NCBI GenBank assembly: GCA_020634235.1
Contig: JACKCB010000001.1
Location: 1,116,001 to 1,180,000 of the forward strand
Direction: 5' to 3'
Length of the DNA stretch: 64,000 nucleotides
Source of the DNA: Ardenticatenaceae bacterium
GTDB lineage: Bacteria; Chloroflexota; Anaerolineae; Promineifilales; Promineifilaceae
Of this stretch, positions 1 through 9,340 are shown in pieces (positions within the stretch are counted from its first letter, which is position 1; each line of letters starts with the position of its first letter). Below the pieces are notes generated by a model, which searched no databases, had not been told where the DNA came from, and was given only the letters and a program-made list of their open reading frames with translations. A program made the translations under genes and the position numbers.

Positions 1-1541
1 TGATGGCCCTTGTCATCAATCACCAGGTCGCTGTGGTAAGCATCTCGCAAAGCGACCAACTCATCGATCGCCTTCTTCATATTCTCTTCGACGCGGAAAA
101 CACCTACATTGGCCGTCATGCTCTTTTGCATCCGGCCGCGCAGCTCATACTGCCGCACCTGTCCCTTGCTGCTGCGGAGGCGCTCAAATTCGGCAATGAC
201 CTCGTCGGCTGCGTTGTCGGGCAGGGGCAGCAGCTCATTTTCGCGGCAGAACTCGGCCATGTGCCGCCCGCTGCGGCGACCAAACACAATCAGGTCTACC
301 AGCGAATTGGTGCCCAGCCGGTTAGCACCGTGGACCGAGACGCAGGCCACTTCCCCGGCCGCGTACAACCCCGGCAGTACCGTTCGCTGGTCGTCCAACA
401 CTACCCGGCCATCGACATCGGTGGGGATGCCCCCCATGGCGTAATGGGCCGTGGGCTGAATGGGCATCGGTTCCTTCACCGGGTCCACACCCAGATAGGT
501 ACGGGTGAAGTCGGCAATGTCGGGCAGCTTGGCTTCGATGTAGGCAGCGTCAATACGCTTGCTTTCGCCGTCCTTCTCGTAGTAGTAATTCACCGTTTCG
601 GGGGTCACGTCCAGGTGCACATAGTTTTGGCCGTTAATGCCCCGGCCGGCTTGCACCTCCAGGAAGATCGCCCGGCTCACCACATCCCGGCTGGCCAGGT
701 CCTTAATCGACGGCGCATAGCGCGCCATGAAGCGCTCGCCTTCGCCGTTGATCAACACGCCACCTTCGCCACGCACCCCTTCGGTAATAAGGATGCCCAG
801 CTTAAAAATGCCGGTAGGATGAAACTGGAAGAACTCCATATCCTGCATGGGAATTCCCCGCCGCAGGCAAATGGCTGCGCCATCCCCCGTTAGCGAATGG
901 GCGTTTGAGGTCACTTCCCAACAGCGCCCCCAACCACCGGTGGCAAAGAGTACCGCCTTGGCGTGGAATACGTGGAATTCCCCACTGGCAATCTGTATCG
1001 CCACCACCCCGCGTACCGTGTCACCCACGCGAATGAGGTCAACCACGTGAAATTCATCAAAGAAGTTCACGTTGTTCTTGACGCACTGCTGGTACAACGT
1101 CTGCAAAATCATGTGCCCGGTGCGGTCGGCCGCATGGCAGGCGCGGTAGACAGGTTTGCCGGTATCGTTGTTGGTGTGCCCACCAAAACGGCGCTGCGAA
1201 ATCCGGCCATCGGGCAGCCGGTCAAAAGGCAGGCCCATGTGCTCCAGTTCGATCACCGTTTCGATGGCTTCCTGGCATAACACGTCCACCGCCGGCTGGT
1301 CGGCCAGGTAGTCGGAGCCTTTTACGGTGTCGTAGGCGTGCCACTCCCAGTGGTCTTCGCCCAAATTGCCCAGCGCGGCCCCCACGCCACCCTGGGCGGC
1401 ACCTGTGTGTGAGCGCGTGGGGTACAGTTTGGAAATGACGGCAACTTTCGCGCCCCGGCCGGCATACAGGGCGGCCATCAGCCCGGCCCCACCAGCGCCT
1501 ATGATGACTGCATCGAATGTGTGTACTTTTGTCTTAGCCAT
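1..1541 (-). CDS. sdhA: Succinate dehydrogenase flavoprotein subunit (3' end cut by window)
   Basis: Flavoprotein of complex II, which oxidises succinate to fumarate on the cytoplasmic face of the membrane. I translated the minus strand from the ATG at 1541 (MAKTKVHTFDAV). The Rossmann FAD motif GAGGAG lies at residues 15-20. The covalent flavinylation site SHTGAAQGG follows, with His45 as the expected FAD-bound residue. The sequence after it (QRRFGGHTNN, then YRACHAADRTGH) is typical of SdhA/FrdA. An AAGGA-like ribosome site lies upstream of the start. About 513 residues are present of the usual 570-650, and the C-terminus runs off base 1. It is third in an sdhC-sdhD-sdhA order; sdhB is expected beyond the left edge. 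SdhA rather than FrdA is favoured by the two separate anchor genes; the family call itself is secure. Confidence 0.95.
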   Translation of the reverse strand, partial: MAKTKVHTFDAVIIGAGGAGLMAALYAGRGAKVAVISKLYPTRSHTGAAQGGVGAALGNLGEDHWEWHAYDTVKGSDYLADQPAVDVLCQEAIETVIELEHMGLPFDRLPDGRISQRRFGGHTNNDTGKPVYRACHAADRTGHMILQTLYQQCVKNNVNFFDEFHVVDLIRVGDTVRGVVAIQIASGEFHVFHAKAVLFATGGWGRCWEVTSNAHSLTGDGAAICLRRGIPMQDMEFFQFHPTGIFKLGILITEGVRGEGGVLINGEGERFMARYAPSIKDLASRDVVSRAIFLEVQAGRGINGQNYVHLDVTPETVNYYYEKDGESKRIDAAYIEAKLPDIADFTRTYLGVDPVKEPMPIQPTAHYAMGGIPTDVDGRVVLDDQRTVLPGLYAAGEVACVSVHGANRLGTNSLVDLIVFGRRSGRHMAEFCRENELLPLPDNAADEVIAEFERLRSSKGQVRQYELRGRMQKSMTANVGVFRVEENMKKAIDELVALRDAYHSDLVIDDKGH

Positions 1542-1577
1542 GTTCTTGACATCCTTCTTGATTTCAGGGCGGAGTCG

Positions 1578-1979
1578 TCAGGGCACAATCGCCGGATCAA
1601 AGGCGGCAATGGCAATCGCCGACCAGACGATGGTGACCACGGTAAATACAACGATAATCCGTTTGACCCAGCGCATGGCGTTTTCGTTGTGGATGTAATC
1701 GCCTAAGACGTTGGTCAGGCCATTGAAGCCATGCACAATGGCAAAAGCTAGCAGCAGCATGTCGTATGTCTTCCAGCCCCAGGAGTTCCACTGCTCGGCC
1801 ACGAATTGGATGGTCAGGTTGGTGCTGGTGTTTAGCACATGTTGGATAACAACGTGCCCGACGGCCAATATGAGGAGGGCTGCGCCAGAGAGACGCATAA
1901 ATAGGAAAGCGTACCGCTGCACCTGCGAACGCGAGTCAATTTTTACACTGCGAGTTGTGACACCGGATAAAGTGCTCAT
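1578..1979 (-). CDS. sdhD: Succinate dehydrogenase membrane anchor subunit
   Basis: Small hydrophobic anchor of complex II, 133 residues from the ATG at 1979. A GTG nine bases further upstream is possible, but the AAGG ribosome site at 1989-1992 is correctly spaced only for the ATG. Three membrane helices are visible: AALLILAVGHVVIQ, the MLLLAFAIVHGFNG stretch, and the C-terminal IIVVFTVVTIVWSAI. Histidines in helices 1 and 2 are candidate haem or quinone ligands. It sits 15 bases after sdhC and 36 bases before sdhA, so the three genes are surely one transcript. Sequence conservation in this family is low; position and topology carry the call. Confidence 0.85.
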   Translation of the reverse strand: MSTLSGVTTRSVKIDSRSQVQRYAFLFMRLSGAALLILAVGHVVIQHVLNTSTNLTIQFVAEQWNSWGWKTYDMLLLAFAIVHGFNGLTNVLGDYIHNENAMRWVKRIIVVFTVVTIVWSAIAIAAFDPAIVP

Positions 1980-1994
1980 AATTTTCACCTTGCC

Positions 1995-2462
1995 TTACGG
2001 TACCGGATGAATCTGGTTGAAGGGCCGGAAGTCGTTCAGGCTGGGCACCGCCCAACAGTTATCGACCGCGCCACAATGGACGAACAGTTCCCGGAGCATG
2101 AGGAAGGCAATGGGAATGAAGATGACGGCAAACAGCACCCAGACGATGGTGGCGGAACGGGCCTGGTATTTCCAAAGCTCGGGCTTGAAGTCGAGAATGG
2201 AGATGCGAATGCCGTTGAAGGCGTGATAAAGCACGGCAGCAATCAACGGGATCTCGCTCAGGAGGAACAGGGGGTGTTTGAAGGCCAGCAGGAACCACTG
2301 GTACAGCCCGGGGAAGAAGTGGGCATTGGCAGTTTCCCACACGTGGATGGTAAGAAAGAAGAGGATGGCCAGGCCGGACAGGCGATGAGCCAACCAACTG
2401 TAGTGGCCAGACCGCCCACGATAGCGGATGCTCTCGCGCACGGTAAGGAGTAATGAAGACAT
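1995..2462 (-). CDS. sdhC: Succinate dehydrogenase cytochrome b556 subunit
   Basis: 155-residue membrane subunit of complex II that binds haem b and quinone. The N-terminal SGHYSWLAHRLSG matches the SdhC signature region (S-x3-HR-x-SG), where a Ser and Arg contact quinone. Three helices follow, the second carrying LYHAFNGIRI with His80 as the probable axial haem ligand. The start is fixed by a strong GGGAGG ribosome site just upstream (2472-2477 on the plus strand, read in reverse). It is the first gene of the sdh operon, with a TATAAT box about 50 bases upstream. Confidence 0.92.
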   Translation of the reverse strand: MSSLLLTVRESIRYRGRSGHYSWLAHRLSGLAILFFLTIHVWETANAHFFPGLYQWFLLAFKHPLFLLSEIPLIAAVLYHAFNGIRISILDFKPELWKYQARSATIVWVLFAVIFIPIAFLMLRELFVHCGAVDNCWAVPSLNDFRPFNQIHPVP

Positions 2463-2512
2463 GATGTTAACCTCCCTGGAAAATTGTGGGGTAACAGTGT
2501 TGTATGGGGCGA

Positions 2513-2518
2513 ATTATA
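2513..2518 (-). promoter_or_regulatory. Probable -10 box of the sdh operon
   Basis: On the minus strand this hexamer reads TATAAT, about 50 bases upstream of the sdhC start. No good -35 hexamer is visible at the right distance, so this is a position- and consensus-based guess. Confidence 0.45.
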
Positions 2519-2613
2519 CCTCGTTTACATGATAGGGGTATGCTGAACCTGTGCTATTTGTCACAAGCTTTGGGTGAGGATGCGCACATTTTGACGCGGT
2601 GCGCGGGGTGGGA

Positions 2614-3828
2614 TCAGGGGGTATGGCGGGCGTGACTGGCGATGGTTTCTTGCTCGCGGCGGTAGAAAGCAACGGCTTCTTCCCGGCCGGGACCCTCTGC
2701 CAGCAGCAGCGCCTGTTCAATATCCTGCCGGGCCGCCGCATACTGCTGTTTGCGCCGGTGCGCCGTCGCCCGCAGGTAATAGAGGTAGGCCTGGTTGGGC
2801 ATGGCGCTCTGTGCTGTTTGGGCCAGGGCTTCATTGAGTTGGCGCAGCGCCTCATCCACCCGGCCGGTGTCCAGGTTGTACTGCGCCAGCAGCGAATTGG
2901 CATAAGCGACTTGCCCCGGCCGGGACAACCCCAGCGCCAGCGCCTTTTCCGCGGCGCGCACCGCCTTCACCGGCGGCTGGCGCTTGCCGTGGGCCAACAG
3001 GCTGGCTTGCAGCAGGTACCCTTCGGGCAGGTCGGGATGGTGACGCAGCAGGTGGCGCAGCTGCTCCCGGGCCTGGTTGGGCGCGCCAGCCTGCCGCAAA
3101 ACATCAATGTACTGTTCCTGTTTCAGCAAGTCATCGGGGTTCAGGGCCAACTGCTGCTGCACCAGTTGGAAGGTTTGCGCCCCGGCCGGGGTGGTGAAGC
3201 CCGGCATTTCAAACCAACCCCGCCGGTCATACACAAAAAAGCCGGTCAGCAGCAGCAAGTGCACCCCCAGGGTCAACCCGCTGAGCGTGGGCGTCAGCGC
3301 GAAATCATAGATAACGCGCCAATCGCCCACAAAAGTAAACAGCGTAAACAGCGGGTAGTAGATGAGGGCATAGTACAGGTGAAAGCGCAGCGCCCGCACG
3401 CCAAAGTAGCGCCCCAGGCTGCTGCGATGGTGGCGCAGCAGCAGCCACAGGCCCACCCCATAGGCCAGCGTTCCCAGCGTGCCCGCCAGACTGATAAACC
3501 AATCCTGCGCCGGGCTAAAATTGCCCACCGGCACCACGTAACCCCAGTAGAAAAAGTAGCCAAACTCCACAATCTGGCCACCAAACAGCCAGGTGGCCAG
3601 GGCGTGGCAAAACTCGTGGATGGCCACGCCCAGCGGCACCGCCAGCAAGATGGCCGCCGATTCTGCCCAACGCTTTTCACCCGGCCGGAGTGGTTCGGCC
3701 AGCATCGTTGCCCGCTGCTGCCACCCGTCACGACCCAGCCGCAAGCCATAGACAAAGTTGCCCACCGACAGCAGGGTGAAGATGAGCATGAGCGGGTTAT
3801 TCAGCACCCGCAGCAGGGAAGCAGGCAT
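2614..3828 (-). CDS. M50-like membrane metalloprotease with C-terminal TPR repeats
   Basis: 404-residue protein. The zinc-protease motif HEFCH (His71, Glu72, His75) lies in a membrane helix, as in site-2-protease (M50) and related intramembrane peptidases. About six hydrophobic helices occupy residues 10-220. From residue 230 to the end there are helical repeats in the TPR pattern (for example QLNEALAQTAQSAMPNQAYLYYLRATAH, then DIEQALLLAEG). Known for the family: M50 enzymes cut membrane-bound substrates; TPRs bind partners. The combination suggests a protease with a cytoplasmic docking arm, substrate unknown. It starts 4 bases after the carbamate kinase stop, so the two are co-transcribed, though no functional link is obvious. 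A long plus-strand ORF over the same bases is a shadow. Confidence 0.75.
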   Translation of the reverse strand: MPASLLRVLNNPLMLIFTLLSVGNFVYGLRLGRDGWQQRATMLAEPLRPGEKRWAESAAILLAVPLGVAIHEFCHALATWLFGGQIVEFGYFFYWGYVVPVGNFSPAQDWFISLAGTLGTLAYGVGLWLLLRHHRSSLGRYFGVRALRFHLYYALIYYPLFTLFTFVGDWRVIYDFALTPTLSGLTLGVHLLLLTGFFVYDRRGWFEMPGFTTPAGAQTFQLVQQQLALNPDDLLKQEQYIDVLRQAGAPNQAREQLRHLLRHHPDLPEGYLLQASLLAHGKRQPPVKAVRAAEKALALGLSRPGQVAYANSLLAQYNLDTGRVDEALRQLNEALAQTAQSAMPNQAYLYYLRATAHRRKQQYAAARQDIEQALLLAEGPGREEAVAFYRREQETIASHARHTP

Positions 3829-3832
3829 CCGG

Positions 3833-4783
3833 CTAGTTAGCGACGATCCAGGTACCGCTTTCGTGGCGCAGGGCGCGGGCCAGGTTCGGTGGATTGGTAA
3901 TCAGGGCCGGGTTGCCCGTTTCGCGCACAAAGCGGATGGCCGCCTGAATTTTGGGGGCCATGCTGCCGGGGGCAAAATGCCCTTCCGCCAGGTACTGCTC
4001 CGCTTCGGCCACGGTCAACTGTCCCAGGTTGATCTGCTGGGGCGTGTTGTAGTAGAGAGCCACAAATTCCACACCGGTGGAGACGAGGAAAAGGTCTACC
4101 TTGAGCTGGCAGGCCAGCAGGCTGCTGGCCCGGTCTTTGTCAATCACGGCATAGACGCCCTTCAATTCGCGCAGCTCCCCGGCCGGGTTCTGAACCACCG
4201 GAATCCCGCCACCACCCACGGCAATCACCGTGCTGCCCGCCATCACCAGGTGCCGCACCGCATCCTCTTCAACCACCCGCAGCGGCTCCGGCGAAGCAAC
4301 TACCCGCCGCCAGCCCCGGCCGGCATCCTCCACCACCTGCCAGCCCTCCTGCTCAAACTTGCGCGCCGCCGTCTCCTCCATGAAGCCGCCAATTGGCTTG
4401 TTGGGCGCGTTAAAGGCCGGGTCGGCCTCATCCACCAACACCTGCGTCACCACCGACACCACCGGCCGGTACAACCCACGGCTATACAGCTCATTGTGCA
4501 GTGCCTGCTGCAACATATAACCAATAGAGCCTTGCGTATCGGCCACGATCACATCCAACGGCGTGGCGTGCACTTCGTGGGCGGCAAGTTCATTGCGCCG
4601 TAAAATATAGCCCACCTGGGGACCATTACCATGGGTCACCACCAGGGTCCAACCATCCTCAATCATATCCGCCAGGTGGCGGCATGTCTCCCGCACGGCA
4701 TCCCACTGGTGCGGTACGTCAGGTTGGTGTTTGTCGGTAATCAGGGAGTTGCCGCCAATGGCAACCAGCATTGTCTTGCTCAT
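3833..4783 (-). CDS. arcC: Carbamate kinase
   Basis: 316 residues, normal length for the family. Transfers phosphate between carbamoyl phosphate and ADP, giving ATP, ammonia and CO2; usually the last step of arginine deiminase or other carbamoyl-yielding pathways. Amino-acid-kinase fold signatures are clear: AIGGNSL near the N-terminus, VTHGNGPQVG, GSIGYMLQQAL, AVGGGGIPV and the C-terminal GSMAPKIQAA. A ribosome site AGAGG lies five bases before the ATG. No arginine deiminase or ornithine carbamoyltransferase is adjacent, so the source of carbamoyl phosphate is not visible here. Confidence 0.95.
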   Translation of the reverse strand: MSKTMLVAIGGNSLITDKHQPDVPHQWDAVRETCRHLADMIEDGWTLVVTHGNGPQVGYILRRNELAAHEVHATPLDVIVADTQGSIGYMLQQALHNELYSRGLYRPVVSVVTQVLVDEADPAFNAPNKPIGGFMEETAARKFEQEGWQVVEDAGRGWRRVVASPEPLRVVEEDAVRHLVMAGSTVIAVGGGGIPVVQNPAGELRELKGVYAVIDKDRASSLLACQLKVDLFLVSTGVEFVALYYNTPQQINLGQLTVAEAEQYLAEGHFAPGSMAPKIQAAIRFVRETGNPALITNPPNLARALRHESGTWIVAN

Positions 4784-4973
4784 AGGAACCTCTTCTCATT
4801 GGGAAAGTAAGATAGTAGGATAGTAAGCCTGAAATCATACAGCAGCGCCAAACGAGCGGCAAGGACCAGACGGTGGCGATCAGGGGGCCACCAGTTTCCG
4901 TCACCGGTCTTAGACTACCAGGTTCCTATGCAGTTATGTTAAAATAGGGGCAGCTTTGGTGAGGATAGTATTT

Positions 4974-6722
4974 GTGAGCAGCAAGGCAGAATTCCTGGGC
5001 AGCCTAAAGATATTCAAGGAACTACACCCCGATGAGCTAAGGGCGTTGGCTGAGATCTGCCCGGAATATGAATTTGACACGGGAGCAAGTATTGCCTACC
5101 AACGTGACGTGGCCAATAGCCTCTACATCGTGCGCTCCGGCCGGTTGTTTGCCAGCACAGTAGATGAACGAGGCATTGTGCGGGAGTCAAAACCGTATAC
5201 GCCGGGCGAGTATTTCGACGACCGCTGGCTGTTCACACCCATGGCACACAAAGCGACGGTGCGGGCCACGGAACCCGGCCGGGTCATCATCATCGACGGT
5301 CCCACCTTTGTCCGCTTCCTGGCCAACAACCGCGACATCGTCGACGCCCTGGAGCCATACCAGAATGAGAAAGGTGAGCAAACCGGCCTCTCCGAAGAAG
5401 CGTGGGAAACCCTGGTCAAGAGCGAAGTGGCCGCCAGCGAGGGCGAATTCCGCGCCGCCGGCCTCATGCCCGACGAGCTGGTCGAATACTGGACCCGCCG
5501 CAGCCGTTGGGTACTGTGGTTCAACATCTTTTTCCGCGTCCTGTTATTATTGCTCTGGGTTGGCATCTACTCCTTCCTGGCCGCCAGGTATCCGCTCCTG
5601 GCCACCAACGTGGGCACCCTCCTCCTCTTCATCATCCCCGGCCTGCTGTTAGGCTTCTTCATCCTCTATTCTTTCCTGGACTGGCGCAACGACTACCTCC
5701 TCATCACCAACAAGCAAGTGCTCCACTACGAATTCAGCCTCAACTTGCGCTCCTTCGGCACAAACATCCAGAAACTGCCCATCGACCGCATTCAAAGCGT
5801 CACCATCGAACAACCCAACTTCATCAGCAACCTGCTCAACCTGGGTACCGTGCGCATCACCACCGCCTCGCAAAGCAGCACCATTGTCTTCGACTTCGTG
5901 AACACACCCCTTGAAGTCAAAAACGCGCTGGACCGCATCTCGCGGCGCGTGAAGGAGCTGGACGCTGGTCACGAACAGGCATTAATGCGTCGCAGCCTGG
6001 AAGACCACTTCCAACTAACCCCACCCGTTCGCAAGGTCACAGAGGAAGAGACACAACAGCCAGCCAAGGGCCGGCGCGGCCGGCGCTTTGAACTGGCCAC
6101 CCGGCTAGAAGAGGGTGGCACGGTCACCTACCGCAAATCTCGCATCTTCCTGCTGCTAGAAATGCGCTGGCCGCTCATCCTCGGCGCCGGTCTGCTGCTG
6201 GTGTATTACCTGCTGCAACAGTACACCTCTAGCCCGCTGCTGGCTCTCCCCTTCGGTATCCTGCTCCTGCTCGATCTGGGCTGGCTAATTTGGGAGATTG
6301 AAGATTGGCGCAATGACCAATACCAGGTAGATGACCGGTATGTGATTGACATTGACCGCACTCCTTTTGGCTTTGGCGGCACGCGCAGGCAAGCTGAATT
6401 AAGCAATATTCAGAATGTGAACGCATCCCGGCCGGGATTCTTGGCAACCATCTTCAGATATGGTACCGTGTTTATTGAGACCGCCGGGGCCTCGGCCGAC
6501 ATCGCTTTCGAGCGTGTCACCAACCCCAACCAGGTGCAGCAAGATATCTTCAACCGCCGCGAAAGGCTGCAGCGACAACAGGCCGAAGCCGCCAGCGCCC
6601 AACGGCGCAAAGAGTACGCCCTGGTGCTAGACGTCTACCAGCAAATCTCCGAACAAGGGCGCGTGCCCCGTCGCACCGCCAGCCTGGACGCAAATCCCGA
6701 TAACCCACCAAACGGTGAATAA
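4974..6722 (+). CDS. Cyclic-nucleotide-binding-like protein with duplicated bPH2 membrane modules
   Basis: 582 residues from a GTG at 4974, preferred over a TTG 18 bases upstream because a GAGG ribosome site at 4961-4964 fits it. Residues ~5-125 resemble a CNB domain (FKELHPDELRALAE, then GASIAYQRDVANSLYIVRSGR), although the phosphate-binding cassette is not obviously intact. Two copies of a membrane-pair plus bacterial PH domain follow: the first has LDWRNDYLLITNKQVLH, the second EDWRNDQYQVDDRYVIDI, each after two TM helices. bPH2 proteins (YdbS/YdbT type) are membrane proteins of unclear function. It lies 3 bases before peptide deformylase and probably shares its transcript. Role: unknown membrane sensor or scaffold. 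Confidence 0.75.
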   Translation: MSSKAEFLGSLKIFKELHPDELRALAEICPEYEFDTGASIAYQRDVANSLYIVRSGRLFASTVDERGIVRESKPYTPGEYFDDRWLFTPMAHKATVRATEPGRVIIIDGPTFVRFLANNRDIVDALEPYQNEKGEQTGLSEEAWETLVKSEVAASEGEFRAAGLMPDELVEYWTRRSRWVLWFNIFFRVLLLLLWVGIYSFLAARYPLLATNVGTLLLFIIPGLLLGFFILYSFLDWRNDYLLITNKQVLHYEFSLNLRSFGTNIQKLPIDRIQSVTIEQPNFISNLLNLGTVRITTASQSSTIVFDFVNTPLEVKNALDRISRRVKELDAGHEQALMRRSLEDHFQLTPPVRKVTEEETQQPAKGRRGRRFELATRLEEGGTVTYRKSRIFLLLEMRWPLILGAGLLLVYYLLQQYTSSPLLALPFGILLLLDLGWLIWEIEDWRNDQYQVDDRYVIDIDRTPFGFGGTRRQAELSNIQNVNASRPGFLATIFRYGTVFIETAGASADIAFERVTNPNQVQQDIFNRRERLQRQQAEAASAQRRKEYALVLDVYQQISEQGRVPRRTASLDANPDNPPNGE

Positions 6723-6725
6723 GAC

Positions 6726-7292
6726 ATGACACAACTGGACATTATCCAACCCAACAACCCCACCTTGCGCAAACGCGCCCGGCCGGTGACCCGTTTCGAC
6801 GACAGTGTGCAAGAGCTAATCGACAACATGATCGAAACCATGCGCGCCGCCAGCGGCGTAGGCCTGGCCGCCCCCCAGGTCAACCAATCCCTGCGCCTGG
6901 CCGTCATCGAAACCCCGCCAGACTTCGACCAAGAAGGACAAGAAATCGAAGACTCCCGCGAGCTTTTCGTCATCATCAACCCGGAGATCACCTGGAAATC
7001 ACGCAAAATGGTCGACGGCATCGAAGGCTGCCTCTCCATCCCCGGCTACGTGGGCGAAGTCAGCCGCCACGAAGCCGTCCGCGTCCAGGCGCTAGACCGT
7101 CGTGGCAAAAAACTGAACCTGCGCCTCAAAGACTGGACCGCCCGCATCTTCCAGCACGAAATCGACCACCTCAACGGCGTGCTGTACATCGACCGCCTCA
7201 CCGACCCGGAAAACTTCTGGACCGAGGAAGCCTTCCAAAAGCAGTTTGCCGATGACGACGAAGAACAACCCATCGTCATTGAGGCCGACTGA
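6726..7292 (+). CDS. def: Peptide deformylase
   Basis: 188-residue enzyme that removes the formyl group from the N-terminal methionine of new proteins. All three family motifs are present: GVGLAAPQV (residues 44-52), EGCLSIP (100-106, metal ligand Cys102) and QHEIDHLNG (143-151, metal ligands His144 and His148, catalytic Glu145). The C-terminal acidic tail (DDDEEQ) is a small extension. It begins 3 bases after the upstream membrane-protein stop; a separate promoter appears before the next gene, so this looks like the end of a two-gene operon. Confidence 0.97.
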   Translation: MTQLDIIQPNNPTLRKRARPVTRFDDSVQELIDNMIETMRAASGVGLAAPQVNQSLRLAVIETPPDFDQEGQEIEDSRELFVIINPEITWKSRKMVDGIEGCLSIPGYVGEVSRHEAVRVQALDRRGKKLNLRLKDWTARIFQHEIDHLNGVLYIDRLTDPENFWTEEAFQKQFADDDEEQPIVIEAD

Positions 7293-7369
7293 TTAGCACC
7301 GCCACAACAGGACAGCAATTCTCAGTTTGGCCACCACAAAAGCCGCTTTCCTCTACCTGCATCCCTGGC

Positions 7370-7375
7370 TATAAT
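7370..7375 (+). promoter_or_regulatory. Probable -10 box for the gatC-gatA cluster
   Basis: TATAAT lies about 93 bases upstream of gatC in a 175-base gap after def. No clear -35 element is visible. It is the only good promoter-like site before the six-gene gat cluster. Confidence 0.45.
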
Positions 7376-7467
7376 ACGTCCTGCGTTGTCTCAACGGCCG
7401 TGGACGATATTCCCAGGGAAAATCCCTCCCTCGCATCCCATCCGGGATCCACAGCAAAGGAAAAACC

Positions 7468-7758
7468 ATGTCCCTAACCCTGTCCGACGTGGCCAAAGTG
7501 GCCCATCTCGCCCGCCTGGAACTCAGCCCGGCGGAATTGCAGCAATACCAGGGCCAGCTCTCGGCCATTCTAGATGCCGTGGCCCGGCTGGAAGCATTGG
7601 ACATCACCCAGGTATCCCCCACGGCGCACGCGGTTGCCATGCAAAATGTGTGGCGCGACGACCTTGCCGAACCCTGTCTGCCGCTGGACGATGTGCTGTT
7701 TAATGCCCCGCAGCAGGCCGCCAACCAGTTCCTCATCCAGGCTGTACTAGACGAGTAG
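7468..7758 (+). CDS. gatC: Asp/Glu-tRNA amidotransferase subunit C
   Basis: 96 residues, the standard size. Small subunit that stabilises GatA-GatB. The N-terminal VAKVAHLARLELSPAEL and the central PTAHAV element are diagnostic. AAGGA sits ahead of the ATG. Its presence, with gatA and gatB nearby, implies that Gln-tRNA (and possibly Asn-tRNA) is made by transamidation of mischarged Glu-tRNA or Asp-tRNA. Confidence 0.95.
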   Translation: MSLTLSDVAKVAHLARLELSPAELQQYQGQLSAILDAVARLEALDITQVSPTAHAVAMQNVWRDDLAEPCLPLDDVLFNAPQQAANQFLIQAVLDE

Positions 7759-7805
7759 ACACCCCGGCCGTCCGGCCCATCTACACCGCGCCACCCGGAA
7801 CACAC

Positions 7806-9290
7806 ATGGACCCCACCACACAAACCCTGACCCAACTGCGCCACGCCTTACGCCACGGCGAAACCACCAGCGTGGCCATCACCCAGGCCATCCTCGACCG
7901 GATGACTGAAATTGACAACGACATCCAAAGCTACATCACCATCACCGACGAAATGGCCCTGGAACAGGCCGCCGCCGCTGATGCCCGCCTTGCCCAGGGC
8001 CAGGACACCCCTCTGCTGGGCATTCCCGTAGCCGTCAAAGACATCATCTGCACCCAGGGCGTAGAGACCACCGCCGGCAGCAAAATCCTGGAAGGCTTCA
8101 TCCCTCCCTACGACGCCTTCGTCGTCAGCCAGCTAAAAGAAGCCGGCGCGGTCATCCTGGGCAAGACCAACACCGACGAATTCGCCATGGGTTCGTCCAC
8201 CGAAAACTCCGCCTATTTCACCACCCGTAACCCGTGGGACATGACTCGCGTGCCCGGTGGCAGCAGCGGGGGCAGTGCCGCAGCCGTAGCCGCTGGCCTC
8301 GCCTTTGCCGCCCTGGGTACCGACACTGGCGGCAGTGTGCGCCAGCCAGCCTCATTTTGCAGCGTAGTTGGTCTGCGCCCCACCTACGGGCGCATCTCCC
8401 GCTGGGGGGTCATCGCCTTCGCCTCCTCGCTGGACCAGGTGGGCACCTTCGGTCGCACCGTGGCCGACTGTGCCGCCATGTTCCAGGTTGCAGCCGGCTA
8501 CGACCGGCGCGACAGCACCGCCATCAACACCCCAGTGCCGGATTACGAAGCGGCACTCACCGGCGACATTCGTGGCCTGCGGGTGGGCATCCCTCGCGAG
8601 TATTTTGTGGGTGGCATGGACCCCGACGTAGAAGCGGCCGTGCGCGCCGCCATTGACCAGTTGGCAGCGCTGGGGGCCGAGGTGCGCGAAGTCAGCCTAC
8701 CCCACACGGAATATGCCCTGCCGGTCTATTACATCATTGCCCCGGCCGAGGCCAGCGCCAACCTGGCCCGCTACGATGGCACCCGCTTTGGACCACGGGT
8801 CCCCGGCCGGGAACAAATCGACACCGTCAAAAAAACCCGCGCCCTCTTCGGCCCCGAAGTCAAACGACGCATCATGCTGGGCACCTACGCCCTCAGCGCC
8901 GGCTACTACGACGCCTACTACGGCCGCGCCCTCAAAGCCCGCACCCTCATCAAACAAGACTTCCAACGCGCCTTCCAGCACGTAGACATCATCGCCGCCC
9001 CCACCAGCCCCACCACCGCCTTCAAAATCGGCGAACGCGTCAACGACCCACTCAGCATGTACCTGGCCGACATCTTCACCCTCTCCCTAAACCTGAGCGC
9101 CAGTTGCGGCCTCTCTGTCCCCTGTGGCTTCGACCGCCAGGGCCTGCCCATTGGCCTGCAGCTAATCGGCAACACCCTGCAAGAAGCCACCATCCTCAAC
9201 GCCGCCCACGCCTACGAACAAGCAACACCCTGGCATCATCGGCTGCCCCCTGTTGGCCAGCCAGACAATTCCGCGGCTACGTCGCCCTAA
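7806..9290 (+). CDS. gatA: Asp/Glu-tRNA amidotransferase subunit A
   Basis: 494-residue amidase-signature glutaminase, which releases ammonia from glutamine for transfer to mischarged tRNA on GatB. The Ser-cis-Ser-Lys triad is complete: Lys78 in PVAVKDI, Ser153 in GGSSGGS and Ser177 in GTDTGGS. Length and N-terminal tRNA-facing region are normal. It follows gatC by 47 bases; gatB is not next but 3.5 kb downstream, after three unrelated genes on the same strand. Confidence 0.97.
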   Translation: MDPTTQTLTQLRHALRHGETTSVAITQAILDRMTEIDNDIQSYITITDEMALEQAAAADARLAQGQDTPLLGIPVAVKDIICTQGVETTAGSKILEGFIPPYDAFVVSQLKEAGAVILGKTNTDEFAMGSSTENSAYFTTRNPWDMTRVPGGSSGGSAAAVAAGLAFAALGTDTGGSVRQPASFCSVVGLRPTYGRISRWGVIAFASSLDQVGTFGRTVADCAAMFQVAAGYDRRDSTAINTPVPDYEAALTGDIRGLRVGIPREYFVGGMDPDVEAAVRAAIDQLAALGAEVREVSLPHTEYALPVYYIIAPAEASANLARYDGTRFGPRVPGREQIDTVKKTRALFGPEVKRRIMLGTYALSAGYYDAYYGRALKARTLIKQDFQRAFQHVDIIAAPTSPTTAFKIGERVNDPLSMYLADIFTLSLNLSASCGLSVPCGFDRQGLPIGLQLIGNTLQEATILNAAHAYEQATPWHHRLPPVGQPDNSAATSP

Positions 9291-9340
9291 AAAACAGAGC
9301 GGGGCGGCCAATGCACCGCGCCTGCTCAAAGGAGTTCCAT

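Noticed and set aside
2599..3840. 413-codon plus-strand ORF opposite the M50 protease, and similar long plus-strand ORFs at 38336-39544 and 42690-43772
   Set aside because: Frame-matched antisense shadows of genes with clear family motifs.
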